From SH-MAG3 sp036374995 (GTDB taxonomy: Bacteria > Gemmatimonadota > Gemmatimonadetes > Longimicrobiales > RSA9): DNA of 64,000 nucleotides. The notes beneath the pieces were generated by a model, which made no database searches, was not told where the DNA came from, and saw nothing but the letters and a program-made list of their open reading frames with translations. The stretch covers positions 1 through 64,000 of the forward strand of contig DASUSS010000108.1 of the NCBI GenBank assembly GCA_036374995.1, given 5' to 3'. Of this stretch, positions 52,624 through 61,010 are shown piece after piece (the stretch's first letter is position 1; the number at the start of each line of letters is the position of its first letter). The translations under genes and the position numbers were made by a program.

Positions 52624-53841
52624 TCAGGGCAGCACCTCGGCCGGCCTGGCGCGGGTGCGCTCCACCTCGGGGGCGAGCGCCTGATCCAGGTCGCGGATCA
52701 GGTCTCCGGCATCCTCGATGCCCAGGGCGAGCCGGATGAAGCCGTCACCGATACCGATCGCATGCCGCTCTTCGCGTGTGAGCGACGCGTGCGATGTGAA
52801 GCACGGCATCGAGACCAGCGTCTCGACACCGCCGAGGCTCGGTGCCACGCACATGAGACGGAGCCGCTGCGTAATGCGGAGTGCCGCTTCATCGCCGCCG
52901 CGCACCATGACTGCGACGACACCGCCGAATCCCGCGAGCAGCTTGCGCGCACGGGTGTGGTCGGGGTGCGACTCGAGGCCGGGATACAGCACGCTGTCGA
53001 CGACGGGGTGCGTCTCGAGCCAGCGTGCCACGGCGAGGCCGTTCTCGTTGTGGCGGGCGATCCGCAGCGCGAGCGTCTTCACGCCCCGCTCGAGCAGCCA
53101 CACCGCGTGCGGATCGAGCACCGGACCGAAGCTCTTCAGCAGCTCCTTCACCTCCGCCACACGTGCCGCGTTCCCTGCCACCACGCCCGCGGTCAGGTCG
53201 GAATGGCCGCCGAGGTACTTCGTGCCGCTGTGGAAGACGAGGTCCGCGCCGTGCTCCAGCGCCCGGAAGTTGATGGGACTCGCAAACGTCGCATCCACGA
53301 TGAGTGGAACACCCGCCCGGCGCGCCACCTGCGCGGCCAGGTCGATGTCCGGCACGCGCAGCGTCGGATTCACCGGTATCTCCATCAGCAGCGCACGTGT
53401 CTCCGGCCGCACGGCGTCGCTCCAGCGGGCGATGTCCGGCAGGAACGTCACGGCGATCCCGAGACGCGGCAGCTCGCGCCGCAGGATGCGCAGTGTGCCG
53501 CCGTACAGCTCCGGCTGTGCAATGATGTGGTCGCCCGCACCGACGCACGAGAGCAGGGCGAGCGTGCACGCGGCATTGCCGCTCGCGAGCACGACCGCAT
53601 CCTCGGCATTCTCGAGCGCACTCAGCTTCTCCTGCAGCGCGAGCTGATTCGGATTCGTCCCGTACCGCGTGTAGAGCACCTCGCCGGCAGGCACGGGCTC
53701 GCTGAAGAACGTCGCCGTCTGATGGATCGGCGTCACGACCGGACCGCCCGCACGTGCCGGCGGTCCGCCGGCATGCACCGCCCGCGTCGACTCGCCCTGC
53801 CGCTCACCGGCAGCGCCACTGTCGTGATGATCAGGACTCAT
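52624..53841 (-). CDS. Trans-sulfuration (Cys/Met) PLP enzyme
   Basis: A 405-residue member of the same family as the gene at 10797. PLP Lys in HSGTKYLGGHSDLTAG, with PIHQTATFF, YTRYGTNPNQLALQEKLSALENAE, and the C-terminal APSLGGVETLVSMPCFTSHAS. It may be cystathionine gamma-synthase, beta-lyase or a methionine gamma-lyase; sequence alone does not decide. The start ATG 53841 overlaps the preceding gene by 11 nt. The longer upstream start would add an unrelated N-terminal piece. Confidence 0.9.
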   Translation of the reverse strand: MSPDHHDSGAAGERQGESTRAVHAGGPPARAGGPVVTPIHQTATFFSEPVPAGEVLYTRYGTNPNQLALQEKLSALENAEDAVVLASGNAACTLALLSCVGAGDHIIAQPELYGGTLRILRRELPRLGIAVTFLPDIARWSDAVRPETRALLMEIPVNPTLRVPDIDLAAQVARRAGVPLIVDATFASPINFRALEHGADLVFHSGTKYLGGHSDLTAGVVAGNAARVAEVKELLKSFGPVLDPHAVWLLERGVKTLALRIARHNENGLAVARWLETHPVVDSVLYPGLESHPDHTRARKLLAGFGGVVAVMVRGGDEAALRITQRLRLMCVAPSLGGVETLVSMPCFTSHASLTREERHAIGIGDGFIRLALGIEDAGDLIRDLDQALAPEVERTRARPAEVLP

Positions 53842-56338
53842 CGCGCCACATCGCAACGTAACCGGAATAGCGGTCGAGGAGCGCATCCGCGCCGTCTGCG
53901 TCCGAGGCCTCGACGGTAACGACGAAATACGGCTTGTCCGAATGCGGAATGATCATGGCCCACTCGCGGTCGCTCTTCCAGATCTTCACGCCGTCGACGA
54001 GCTGGCGCTGCTCGTGCTCCGTCTCCTGCATCAGCCGTCGCATCACGGCACCCTTGCGACCCCACGGGCAGGCGACGCGTTCCTGTCGCATGTGAATCAC
54101 CTCGTGCCGGTTCGCCAGCTCGCTCAGCTTCGCGCCGGACGCGGCGAGACCCTCGAGCAGCTTCGCCGCCGCATACATCCCGTCGTACGCCGGAATGAAG
54201 TGGGGGAAGATGAACTCGCCGCGCGTGCCGGCGATCATGTCCGCCTTCTCGGCACTCGCCATCATCGCATGATGCTCCGTCTTCGTCCACAGCACCTCGC
54301 CGCCGCACGCGCGAATCAGATCCGCCACAGCGGCCGGACTCGTCACCGGAATCGCGACGCGCCGCACACCCAGTTGCGCGAGCGCCAGGTCGACGAACAC
54401 GAGCTGCATCAGCTCCGGCGGCAGGATACGCCCCGAGTCGTCCACCAGGTGGATCACCTCGCCGCCCGGATCGATCCAGATCCCGAGATCCGCGCGGATC
54501 GAGCGGACGATCCCGCCGAGCCGATCCAGGGATTCCTCGAACTCCTGCTCCGTCCGGGAGAGGCGGCCGGGTGCCGCGTACGCGTTCAGGCTCACGCTCT
54601 CGGCGCGCAGCGCGCCGAGCAGTCCCGGCAGCACGGCCACGGTCGTGCCGTATGCGAAGTCGATGACGAGGTTGAAGTGACGATTCGCGATCGGCTCGAC
54701 GTTCGTCTCCGTGAGGAAGTGCTCGTAATAGCCCTCGACGATGCGGGTCGGAAAATTCAGGTCACCCGTTCCCTCGGGGCCGGCGCGCGGGAAGTCCTCG
54801 CGTGCGAAGAGCCGCTCGATCGACTGTGTCTTCCCCGGCGGCAGGTCGCGCCCGTCCTTGTCGAAGAAGAGGATGTCGATGACCTTCGCATCGAACGGTG
54901 AGCGCCGCACGTGGATGCCGCCCGCCTCGCGTCCATGATGCACGGCGTGGCGCACGACGGGGATCGGCATCTCGCGCAGGTCCTCGACGTTCAGCCCGGC
55001 GGACATGAAGCCGGACATGAGCGCGCGATTGATCATGCGCGAGGCCCGGTCGGAGTCGCGGGACGCGGCGACAAACGCGCCGGGTCCGAGCATTGCGCCG
55101 TAGGCGCCTGCGAGTCGCGCCGCGATCTCGGGCGTGAGCTCGAAGTTCGGTATCCCGCTCACGCGTGCGCCCGTGAACAGGCTGCGCTCCCACGCCTCGC
55201 CCCAGATCAGCGAGTGCGTCAGCGATGCGCGCTCCTCCACCACCTTGCCCGGCCAGACCTTCACGTTCGGGCCGACGACCGCGAAGTCACCCACCTCCGC
55301 GTTGTCCGAGAGGATGCACTTCTCGCGGATGATCGCGGCCTTGCCGATGTGAACGCCGCTCGCGCACACGGACTCGCCGAGCCGCGCGCGGCGCCCGATC
55401 CGCACGCCGTCCCACAACACCGCATCGCGCAGTTCCGCGCCGTCGCCGATCACGGTATCCGCACCGACGACCACGTTCTCGAGCACGGTATTGTCCCCGA
55501 TGCGTGCGTTACGGCCGATGATCGATGTGCCGCGGATCGTCACGTTCCGACCGATCTGCGCCGTCGCCTCGACCCACGCCGTGCCTCCCGTGCGCGCCTG
55601 CTGTTCGCCCGGCAGGTCGAGGCGGACGCGGCCGGCCAGGAGGTCGCGGTGCGCGACGCGGTACTCGTCGATGTTGCCGATGTCGCGCCAGTACCCCTTC
55701 GCCACGTAGCCGTACAGCTGCGCCCCCTCGCGCAGCATCTGCGGGTACAGGTCCTTCGAGAAATCGACGTTCGTGCGGGCCGGCACGCGGCGCAGCGCGT
55801 CCGGCTCGAGGATGTAGATTCCCGTGTTGATCGTGTCGCTGAAGACCTCGCCCCACGTCGGCTTCTCCAGGAACCGCTCGATCCTGCCGGTCCTCTCGTC
55901 CGCGATCACGATGCCGAACGCGAGCGGGTTCTCGACGGGCGTGATCGCGATCGTCGCCTCGGCGCTGCGCTCCTCGTGTGAGCCGATCGCCGCGGTGAGG
56001 TCGAAGTCCGTCAGCACGTCGCCGCTGATGACGATGACGCGGTCATCGAGGATCAGGTCGCCGGCATTGCGCACTGCACCGGCCGTCCCGTAATCGGCGT
56101 CGGCCGTGACATAGCGCATGGTCACGCCGAACGCGGAGCCATCGCCGAAATACGATGTGATGTGGTCCGGCTGAAAGTAGAGGATGGAGATGAGGTCGGT
56201 GATGCCGTGACGCCGGAGCAGCGCCACGATGTGCTCCATGATCGGACGGTTCCCGATCGGCACCATCGGCTTCGGGCGATTGATCGTCAGCGGCTTCAGC
56301 CTGGTGCCGAAGCCGCCCGCCATGATGACGCCTCTCAA
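53831..56338 (-). CDS. Sugar-1-phosphate nucleotidyltransferase fused to a degenerate phosphohexomutase
   Basis: An 835-residue protein with three parts. Residues 1-230 are a nucleotidyltransferase (MRGVIMAGGFGTRLKPLT; ISGDVLTDFDL; FLEKPTWGEVFSDTINTGIY), probably mannose-1-phosphate guanylyltransferase or glucose-1-phosphate type. Residues 250-370 are left-handed beta-helix hexapeptides (IGRNARIGDNTVLENVVVGA). Residues 380-835 are an alpha-D-phosphohexomutase fold, but the catalytic Ser loop (TASHNP) is replaced by HVRRSPFDAKV near 475 and the DGDxDR metal loop by IDPGGEVIHLVDDSG near 630. I start at TTG 56338 because GGAGG lies 4 nt upstream and the family opens exactly there. Confidence 0.88.
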   Translation of the reverse strand: MRGVIMAGGFGTRLKPLTINRPKPMVPIGNRPIMEHIVALLRRHGITDLISILYFQPDHITSYFGDGSAFGVTMRYVTADADYGTAGAVRNAGDLILDDRVIVISGDVLTDFDLTAAIGSHEERSAEATIAITPVENPLAFGIVIADERTGRIERFLEKPTWGEVFSDTINTGIYILEPDALRRVPARTNVDFSKDLYPQMLREGAQLYGYVAKGYWRDIGNIDEYRVAHRDLLAGRVRLDLPGEQQARTGGTAWVEATAQIGRNVTIRGTSIIGRNARIGDNTVLENVVVGADTVIGDGAELRDAVLWDGVRIGRRARLGESVCASGVHIGKAAIIREKCILSDNAEVGDFAVVGPNVKVWPGKVVEERASLTHSLIWGEAWERSLFTGARVSGIPNFELTPEIAARLAGAYGAMLGPGAFVAASRDSDRASRMINRALMSGFMSAGLNVEDLREMPIPVVRHAVHHGREAGGIHVRRSPFDAKVIDILFFDKDGRDLPPGKTQSIERLFAREDFPRAGPEGTGDLNFPTRIVEGYYEHFLTETNVEPIANRHFNLVIDFAYGTTVAVLPGLLGALRAESVSLNAYAAPGRLSRTEQEFEESLDRLGGIVRSIRADLGIWIDPGGEVIHLVDDSGRILPPELMQLVFVDLALAQLGVRRVAIPVTSPAAVADLIRACGGEVLWTKTEHHAMMASAEKADMIAGTRGEFIFPHFIPAYDGMYAAAKLLEGLAASGAKLSELANRHEVIHMRQERVACPWGRKGAVMRRLMQETEHEQRQLVDGVKIWKSDREWAMIIPHSDKPYFVVTVEASDADGADALLDRYSGYVAMWRDES

Positions 56339-56499
56339 TCCGCCTCCGTGCCGTTCCCGTCCGTTCCCGTGTGCGTCCTCGAGTGGCAATCCACGTGCCG
56401 GTCAAGGTAGGCGCGGCGTGCGTACGCAGCAAATCGCCACGCTTGACGATGACTGCCCGCAGGTGCATCCTGAACGCTGCTCCCACCCGAACTGCGGGC

Positions 56500-57270
56500 A
56501 TGGCCAGAGAGGGTACGAAAGAAGCGGCGGAAGCGGTGCTACGCGAGCTTCCATCCGTGATCGGCGCCTTCGTGCGTGAGGACGTGAACGGCCATCCCCG
56601 CGAGATCCACCTTCTCGTGCGGCCCGGCCCTAACGCGCGACATCTCGCCTACGACGTCCGTGACCTGCTGGAGGAGCGGCTCGGCATTCCGGTCGACCAG
56701 CGCGTCATCAGCATCGCGCAGCTCGCGCCCGGCCGGAAGCCCGGTCCGATCCTCGCCGAGCGGGCAGGGCTGGCGGAACGTCCCGTCCCGGCCCCGAAAG
56801 CGGAGCCGGAGCCCGAGCCCGAACCGGCCGATCTGCGCGTCCGTTTCTCGGGGATCCGCATTGAAGCGATCGGGACGCGCGCCCGCATGAGCGTCGCCCT
56901 GGAGCTCGGCGGGAAGGAGTACGAAGCGGAGGCGATGGGCCTGGACACGCTGCCGGGCCGGCTGCGCACGGCGGCGGCCGCGACGCTCCAGGCGATCGAT
57001 GCGACATGCGTCGGCCGAGCGCGCTTCGAGGTGGAGCATGTCTCCGTGGTGCACGCATTCGAGCGCGATTACGTGCTCGTCACCGCACTGGCGAGCTCAC
57101 CGTTCCTCGGGCGTCGTCCGATTCCGCTCGTCGGAGCGCAGCCGGTGGAGATGGACTCGGAGTCCGCAGCCGTGCTCGCTGCACTCAAGGCCGTCAATCG
57201 GACGCTGGCGCTGGTGCTGCGTCTGGCCGAGGGCTCGAGCTCCGCGTCAATGCGGCAACGCCGCCGCTGA
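56500..57270 (+). CDS. Hypothetical two-domain protein
   Basis: 256 residues, no signal or membrane segment. The first part (residues 10-85) has VIGAFVREDVNGHPREIHLLV and LAYDVRDLLEERLGIPVDQRVISIAQL, an alpha/beta layout. A Pro/Glu-rich linker (KAEPEPEPEPADL) leads to a second domain (about 110-245) with RARMSVALELGGKEYEAEA and RARFEVEHVSVVHAFERDYVLVT. I do not recognise it. The gene diverges from the nucleotidyltransferase gene and its last 77 nt overlap the convergent histidine-kinase gene. Confidence 0.72.
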   Translation: MAREGTKEAAEAVLRELPSVIGAFVREDVNGHPREIHLLVRPGPNARHLAYDVRDLLEERLGIPVDQRVISIAQLAPGRKPGPILAERAGLAERPVPAPKAEPEPEPEPADLRVRFSGIRIEAIGTRARMSVALELGGKEYEAEAMGLDTLPGRLRTAAAATLQAIDATCVGRARFEVEHVSVVHAFERDYVLVTALASSPFLGRRPIPLVGAQPVEMDSESAAVLAALKAVNRTLALVLRLAEGSSSASMRQRRR

Positions 57271-58477
57271 CCGCGTCCGCCGCGGCCGCTTCGCCGTCGC
57301 GCCGGCACGGCAGCGTGAAGACGAATACCGAGCCGGGCGCTTCCTCGAATTCCGCCCACGCCCGGCCGCCGAGCGCCTGCACCGTCTCCAGCACGAGATT
57401 CAGCCCGAGCCCGGTGCCTTCCACCTGCACATCGGAGTTCGCGCGGAAGAAGCGCTCGAACAGGTGCGTGCGCGCGTCGGGGGCGACGCCGATGCCGTTG
57501 TCACGCACGCGCACGACGATCTCCCGCTCACCCGGGCGCTCCGGCTGCTCCGCGATGGCGGCGGAGACCTCGGCCCAGCGGTGCGGCGCTGCCGGGTCCG
57601 AGTACTTGATTGCGTTCGACACGTAGTTCGACAGGCACAGCTCGGTGGCGGCCGCGTTCACCTCGATCTCCGGCAGATCCTCGGCGGTGCGCAGCTCGAC
57701 CTGCCGCGCTCTCGCCAGGTCGCGCAGCTGGCGAAAGACCTCGAGCACCACTTCGCGCAGCGCGACGTTACGCTGGCGGCGCCGCTCCCGGTCCACGCGG
57801 GACAGCGCGATCAGGTTTTCCAGCACCTTCTGGATCGCCTGCGCGTTCTCGGTCACCATGCCCGCGAACCGGCGCCGATCCGCATCGCCGAGCCATTCCT
57901 CCTGAAGCAGCTGCCCGGCGCCGAGCGTTGCGCCGACGCGGTTCTTCAGCTCGTGCGTGATCATCCGATTGAACCGGCGCAGCCGCTCCTCCCGCTCGCC
58001 CACCTTCTCGCCGAGCGAGCGCAGGTAGCGCGAGGTCGTGATCTGACCGATCGCCGAGATGGCACGGAAGATCCGCCGGCCGCACTCGAACACTTCGACC
58101 GTGTCGCAGCTCGGCTCCAGCTTCGCTGCCGTTTCCGCGGCGAACTCGAACACGACGCGGCCCAGCAGCTCGTATTCCTCGAGGATGTCGCTGACATCGA
58201 AGCCATCGCCCAGCCGCAGCTCACCCAGCTCCGTGGCCGTGATGATGACGGGCAGATCCGCCGTGATCTCGTCCGCCGGATGTTCGATGTAGTCGGCAAT
58301 GCCGACCATCAGCATCGGCACGCGCTCGAGCACCTCGTCCGCGGGAAAGATGCGCTCCGGATCGCCGTGCACCCGTGCGGCGATGCGATCGATCCAGCGC
58401 GTCGTCAGCTCGGCACGCGCGTCACGGATCCGCCCCGCCAGCTCGGCCGCAGCGGCGGCATGTTCGGTGGATTCCAT
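57194..58477 (-). CDS. Sensor histidine kinase with RsbRD-like N-terminal domain
   Basis: A soluble 427-residue kinase. Residues 1-160 are helical (ELTTRWIDRIAARVHGDPERIFP; DVSDILEEYELLGRVV), as in RsbRD/stressosome-type input domains. The HisKA motif is MITHELKNRVGATLG with His near 174. The ATPase boxes are NYVSNAIKYS (N), RVRDNGIGVAPD (G1), FFRANSDVQVEGTGLGLNLV (F/G2). No response regulator is nearby. It is the last gene after the STAS/HATPase genes, suggesting it feeds into that switch. No membrane helix is present. Confidence 0.88.
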   Translation of the reverse strand: MESTEHAAAAAELAGRIRDARAELTTRWIDRIAARVHGDPERIFPADEVLERVPMLMVGIADYIEHPADEITADLPVIITATELGELRLGDGFDVSDILEEYELLGRVVFEFAAETAAKLEPSCDTVEVFECGRRIFRAISAIGQITTSRYLRSLGEKVGEREERLRRFNRMITHELKNRVGATLGAGQLLQEEWLGDADRRRFAGMVTENAQAIQKVLENLIALSRVDRERRRQRNVALREVVLEVFRQLRDLARARQVELRTAEDLPEIEVNAAATELCLSNYVSNAIKYSDPAAPHRWAEVSAAIAEQPERPGEREIVVRVRDNGIGVAPDARTHLFERFFRANSDVQVEGTGLGLNLVLETVQALGGRAWAEFEEAPGSVFVFTLPCRRDGEAAAADAVSGGVAALTRSSSPRPDAAPAPASD

Positions 58478-58513
58478 GGCCCCGACGAAGCGCAGGAACT
58501 GCGCCAGCCGCGG

Positions 58514-59104
58514 TCAGCGCTCCGTCGCGGGGAGGAGCGTGGTGAGGGCGAAGAAGGAGTCCGTGCCGGGGCGCCGGAGCACGACGCGGCGTTCGGCAAG
58601 CCGCTGGAGCGCCGCACAGATGCGGGCTTCCGCCGTGGCGAGATCCTGCGCGATGTCCTGCGGCCGGCCGAGCCGGACCCGCTGCAGCGCATGCCACGCA
58701 TCCTGCTCCAGCTCGTTCGACCGGCCCAGCAGCGTGAACTCGCCCTCGACTTCGGCGACCAGCGCGAGATCGTGGCGGATCAGCACTTCATCGATCGGAT
58801 CACGGTGCTGCTCGCCCAGTCCGCGCGCGACGAAGTACGCGTCGGCGGGACGATCCTCCGGCTGGTAGCGCTGGATCAGCTTCGCGACCGCCTCGTCCGC
58901 GCAGCTGTAGTCGAGCACGACGACCTGCGTGAAATCGAGGACGGACAGACAGACGGATCCGATCTCGCCGATCTGACTCTCGATGCCGAGCCGCAGTGCG
59001 CGCCCGGTCGGACGCGTGACCAGGTGGGAGTACAGACTCGCGACGGACCGCTGCACGAGACTGGAGAGGTCGAACGAAAACGGTACGACGTGACCCGGAT
59101 GCAT
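58514..59104 (-). CDS. STAS-like protein with a C-terminal winged-helix-like region
   Basis: 196 residues. The middle LSVLDFTQVVVLDYSCADEAVAKLIQRY resembles STAS-like (DUF4325-type) anti-anti-sigma folds, where a loop after a beta strand is the contact site. The last 80 residues (RLGRPQDIAQDLATAEARICAALQRLAERRVVLRRPG) look like a winged helix. The ATG overlaps the preceding stop by 1 nt, so it is coupled to the STAS-HATPase gene. Assigned by pattern only; the exact family is not sure. Confidence 0.7.
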   Translation of the reverse strand: MHPGHVVPFSFDLSSLVQRSVASLYSHLVTRPTGRALRLGIESQIGEIGSVCLSVLDFTQVVVLDYSCADEAVAKLIQRYQPEDRPADAYFVARGLGEQHRDPIDEVLIRHDLALVAEVEGEFTLLGRSNELEQDAWHALQRVRLGRPQDIAQDLATAEARICAALQRLAERRVVLRRPGTDSFFALTTLLPATER

Positions 59105-60027
59105 CAGCGACCTGCCCTTCCCGCCGCGGCGGCCTTCTCCGTATCCGCACCGACGCGCGCGGGCAGCACGATGCCGATCTGGGCGCCGGGCAGATGCGGG
59201 AGATTCGTCTCCAGGGGGACACCTTCGTCCCACGCCGGCACATCCATGATGCGGGCGGTCCCGCTCCGTATCGAGATGCGGCCGCCCCACCGCGCAACGT
59301 ACTTGCGGATCTGCTGCAGGCCCTGTCCGCGGCCGGGATCGTGGAAACGCGTCTGTCCGTGCATGAACGCGGCTTCGAGTGCCGCCGCATCGTCCCAGCG
59401 CGGGTAGCGCGCTGCATGTGCCGCGGCGAGCGATGCACGGAACCCTATGCCCAGGTCCATCACCGCAATGACCACGACCTTGCGGCCGAGCTTCTTCGTC
59501 CAGTTGTACGTTTGCGTCGCTACCCAGCCGCTCGCCTCGGCGTGCTCGATGATGTTCTGGCACACTTCCGACAGGATCACGCTGAACTGGAACGCCTCAC
59601 GCATCGGGTAGTTGAGCTGATTCGTAAGGATGTTCAGCCCGCGGCGGTTGACCAGGTCGACGACCGTGTGCACGTCCGCGTGCGAGTTGATGGCCGTGAT
59701 CTCGAGCAGCACGTCGGAGCCGCCTTCGCTGCGGTGCCGCGGCCGCGTCCCCGTCATCTCGAAGATCGGCTCAGCATGCTCGAAGAACCCCATCCGCGCC
59801 ATGTAGCTGACGACGTCGGCGGAATCCGGTAGCTTCAGCACGGCCTGCTCACCGCGCCGGCGCGCCACCTCGCCGAGCGCCAGCACGCCGACCATGCCGT
59901 ACGGGTCGGCCCAGCGCACGTGTGTGCCGTCGAACAGCACACGCTCTTCCTGCACGGCATCCAGCGCCCGCACCAGCGGCTCGAAGTACCGCTCGTCGAG
60001 CGATGCCGGAAGTGTGATCACGTTCAC
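59104..60027 (-). CDS. STAS-HATPase fusion (anti-sigma-kinase-like)
   Basis: 307 residues. The N-terminus (1-95) looks like a STAS domain (VLFDGTHVRWADPYGMVGVLAL), and the rest is a GHKL ATPase of the SpoIIAB/RsbW sort: N-box VILSEVCQNIIEHAEASGW near 148, G1 VMDLGIGF, G2 DPGRGQGLQQIRKYV. Such an arrangement, antagonist and kinase in one chain, is unusual. The start is GTG 60027, overlapping the PfkB-gene stop by 4 nt, and the downstream STAS-like gene is also overlapped. Confidence 0.83.
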   Translation of the reverse strand: MNVITLPASLDERYFEPLVRALDAVQEERVLFDGTHVRWADPYGMVGVLALGEVARRRGEQAVLKLPDSADVVSYMARMGFFEHAEPIFEMTGTRPRHRSEGGSDVLLEITAINSHADVHTVVDLVNRRGLNILTNQLNYPMREAFQFSVILSEVCQNIIEHAEASGWVATQTYNWTKKLGRKVVVIAVMDLGIGFRASLAAAHAARYPRWDDAAALEAAFMHGQTRFHDPGRGQGLQQIRKYVARWGGRISIRSGTARIMDVPAWDEGVPLETNLPHLPGAQIGIVLPARVGADTEKAAAAGRAGR

Positions 60028-61010
60028 GTGCCGATTCGACCCTGCAGATGATGATGTAGCCCCGTCGCGCCGCGATGCTCGACGTTGCGTCCGGCCGCGG
60101 AGTTCGCGCGGCGCATGGCCGTTTCCAGATCGCGCTGCGCGAGCAGTGTCGCGAAGAAGCTCGCGCCCCACACATCGCCACAGCCCGTCGGGTCGCCCTG
60201 GCGCGGCTGCAGCTCGGGCGGGACGCGCCGCGTCAGGACCGCGCCCGTGCCGGTCACGCCGAGTCCGGGCATCAGCACGCGTCCGCGCCGCCACGTGCGC
60301 GGATCGGGGTCGAGCTCCGGCGCCGCGAAATAGGCCGAGCCGCGATCGCCGAGCGTCACGAGCAGCAGCCGCGGCTGATCGCCTACGACCTCCGCGGCGA
60401 ACAGCCACGGATCGCCCCATGCCTGCGCGAGCGTCGCCAGTTCATCCTCGTTCATCTGCACCGCATCGAAGCAGCGCAGCCACTCGCGCCACGACTCGAG
60501 CGGACGCGGGATCCGGGTGCCGTCCGGGCCAACGCCCAGCAGCAGGGAATGGATGTCGGCATAGATCGGTCCGGCGAAGCCGGCGCGCAGCGCCTGCGCC
60601 GTCTCCAGCTCCAGCTCGAAGCCCGAGATGAAGTTAATGTAGAGCGCGTCGAGATCAGAGACCCGCGGCTCGAGCTCCTCCCAGGTCCACGGGCCGACGC
60701 CGCCCGTCAGCCGCTCACAGCGCCGCTGCTGATCCGTGTAGCGCAGCTCGACGCGGTTGTTCGGCTCATCGACCACCACGATGCCGGCGTCGAGATCCGT
60801 GTCGGGCAGGGCCCGCAGGAAACGGAACGCCCGCTCGGCCAGGTCCGACCCGACGCGGATCAGCGGCACGACGGTCGCCCCGGCCGGGCACGCGGCGGCT
60901 GCGGCCGCGAGCGCGTACGCGATCCCGCCCCACTCCTCCACCGGCAGGGACCGGCCATCCCGTGCGAAGATGCGGTCCCACACCATCGTGCCCAGCACGC
61001 CGAGCCGCAT
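60024..61010 (-). CDS. PfkB-family carbohydrate kinase
   Basis: A 328-residue ribokinase-like kinase. The N-terminal strand MRLGVLGTMVWDRIF, the mid segment IYADIHSLLLGVG, MNEDELATLA and the ATP/catalytic motif GDPTGCGDVWGASFFATLL near residue 290 (usual DTTGAGD with the catalytic Asp) are present. The GG of the N-terminal sugar motif appears as EEWGGIAYALAAAAA. The substrate (sugar, nucleoside or other) is unknown. It overlaps the ROK gene by 1 nt and the HATPase gene by 4 nt. Confidence 0.85.
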   Translation of the reverse strand: MRLGVLGTMVWDRIFARDGRSLPVEEWGGIAYALAAAAAACPAGATVVPLIRVGSDLAERAFRFLRALPDTDLDAGIVVVDEPNNRVELRYTDQQRRCERLTGGVGPWTWEELEPRVSDLDALYINFISGFELELETAQALRAGFAGPIYADIHSLLLGVGPDGTRIPRPLESWREWLRCFDAVQMNEDELATLAQAWGDPWLFAAEVVGDQPRLLLVTLGDRGSAYFAAPELDPDPRTWRRGRVLMPGLGVTGTGAVLTRRVPPELQPRQGDPTGCGDVWGASFFATLLAQRDLETAMRRANSAAGRNVEHRGATGLHHHLQGRIGT

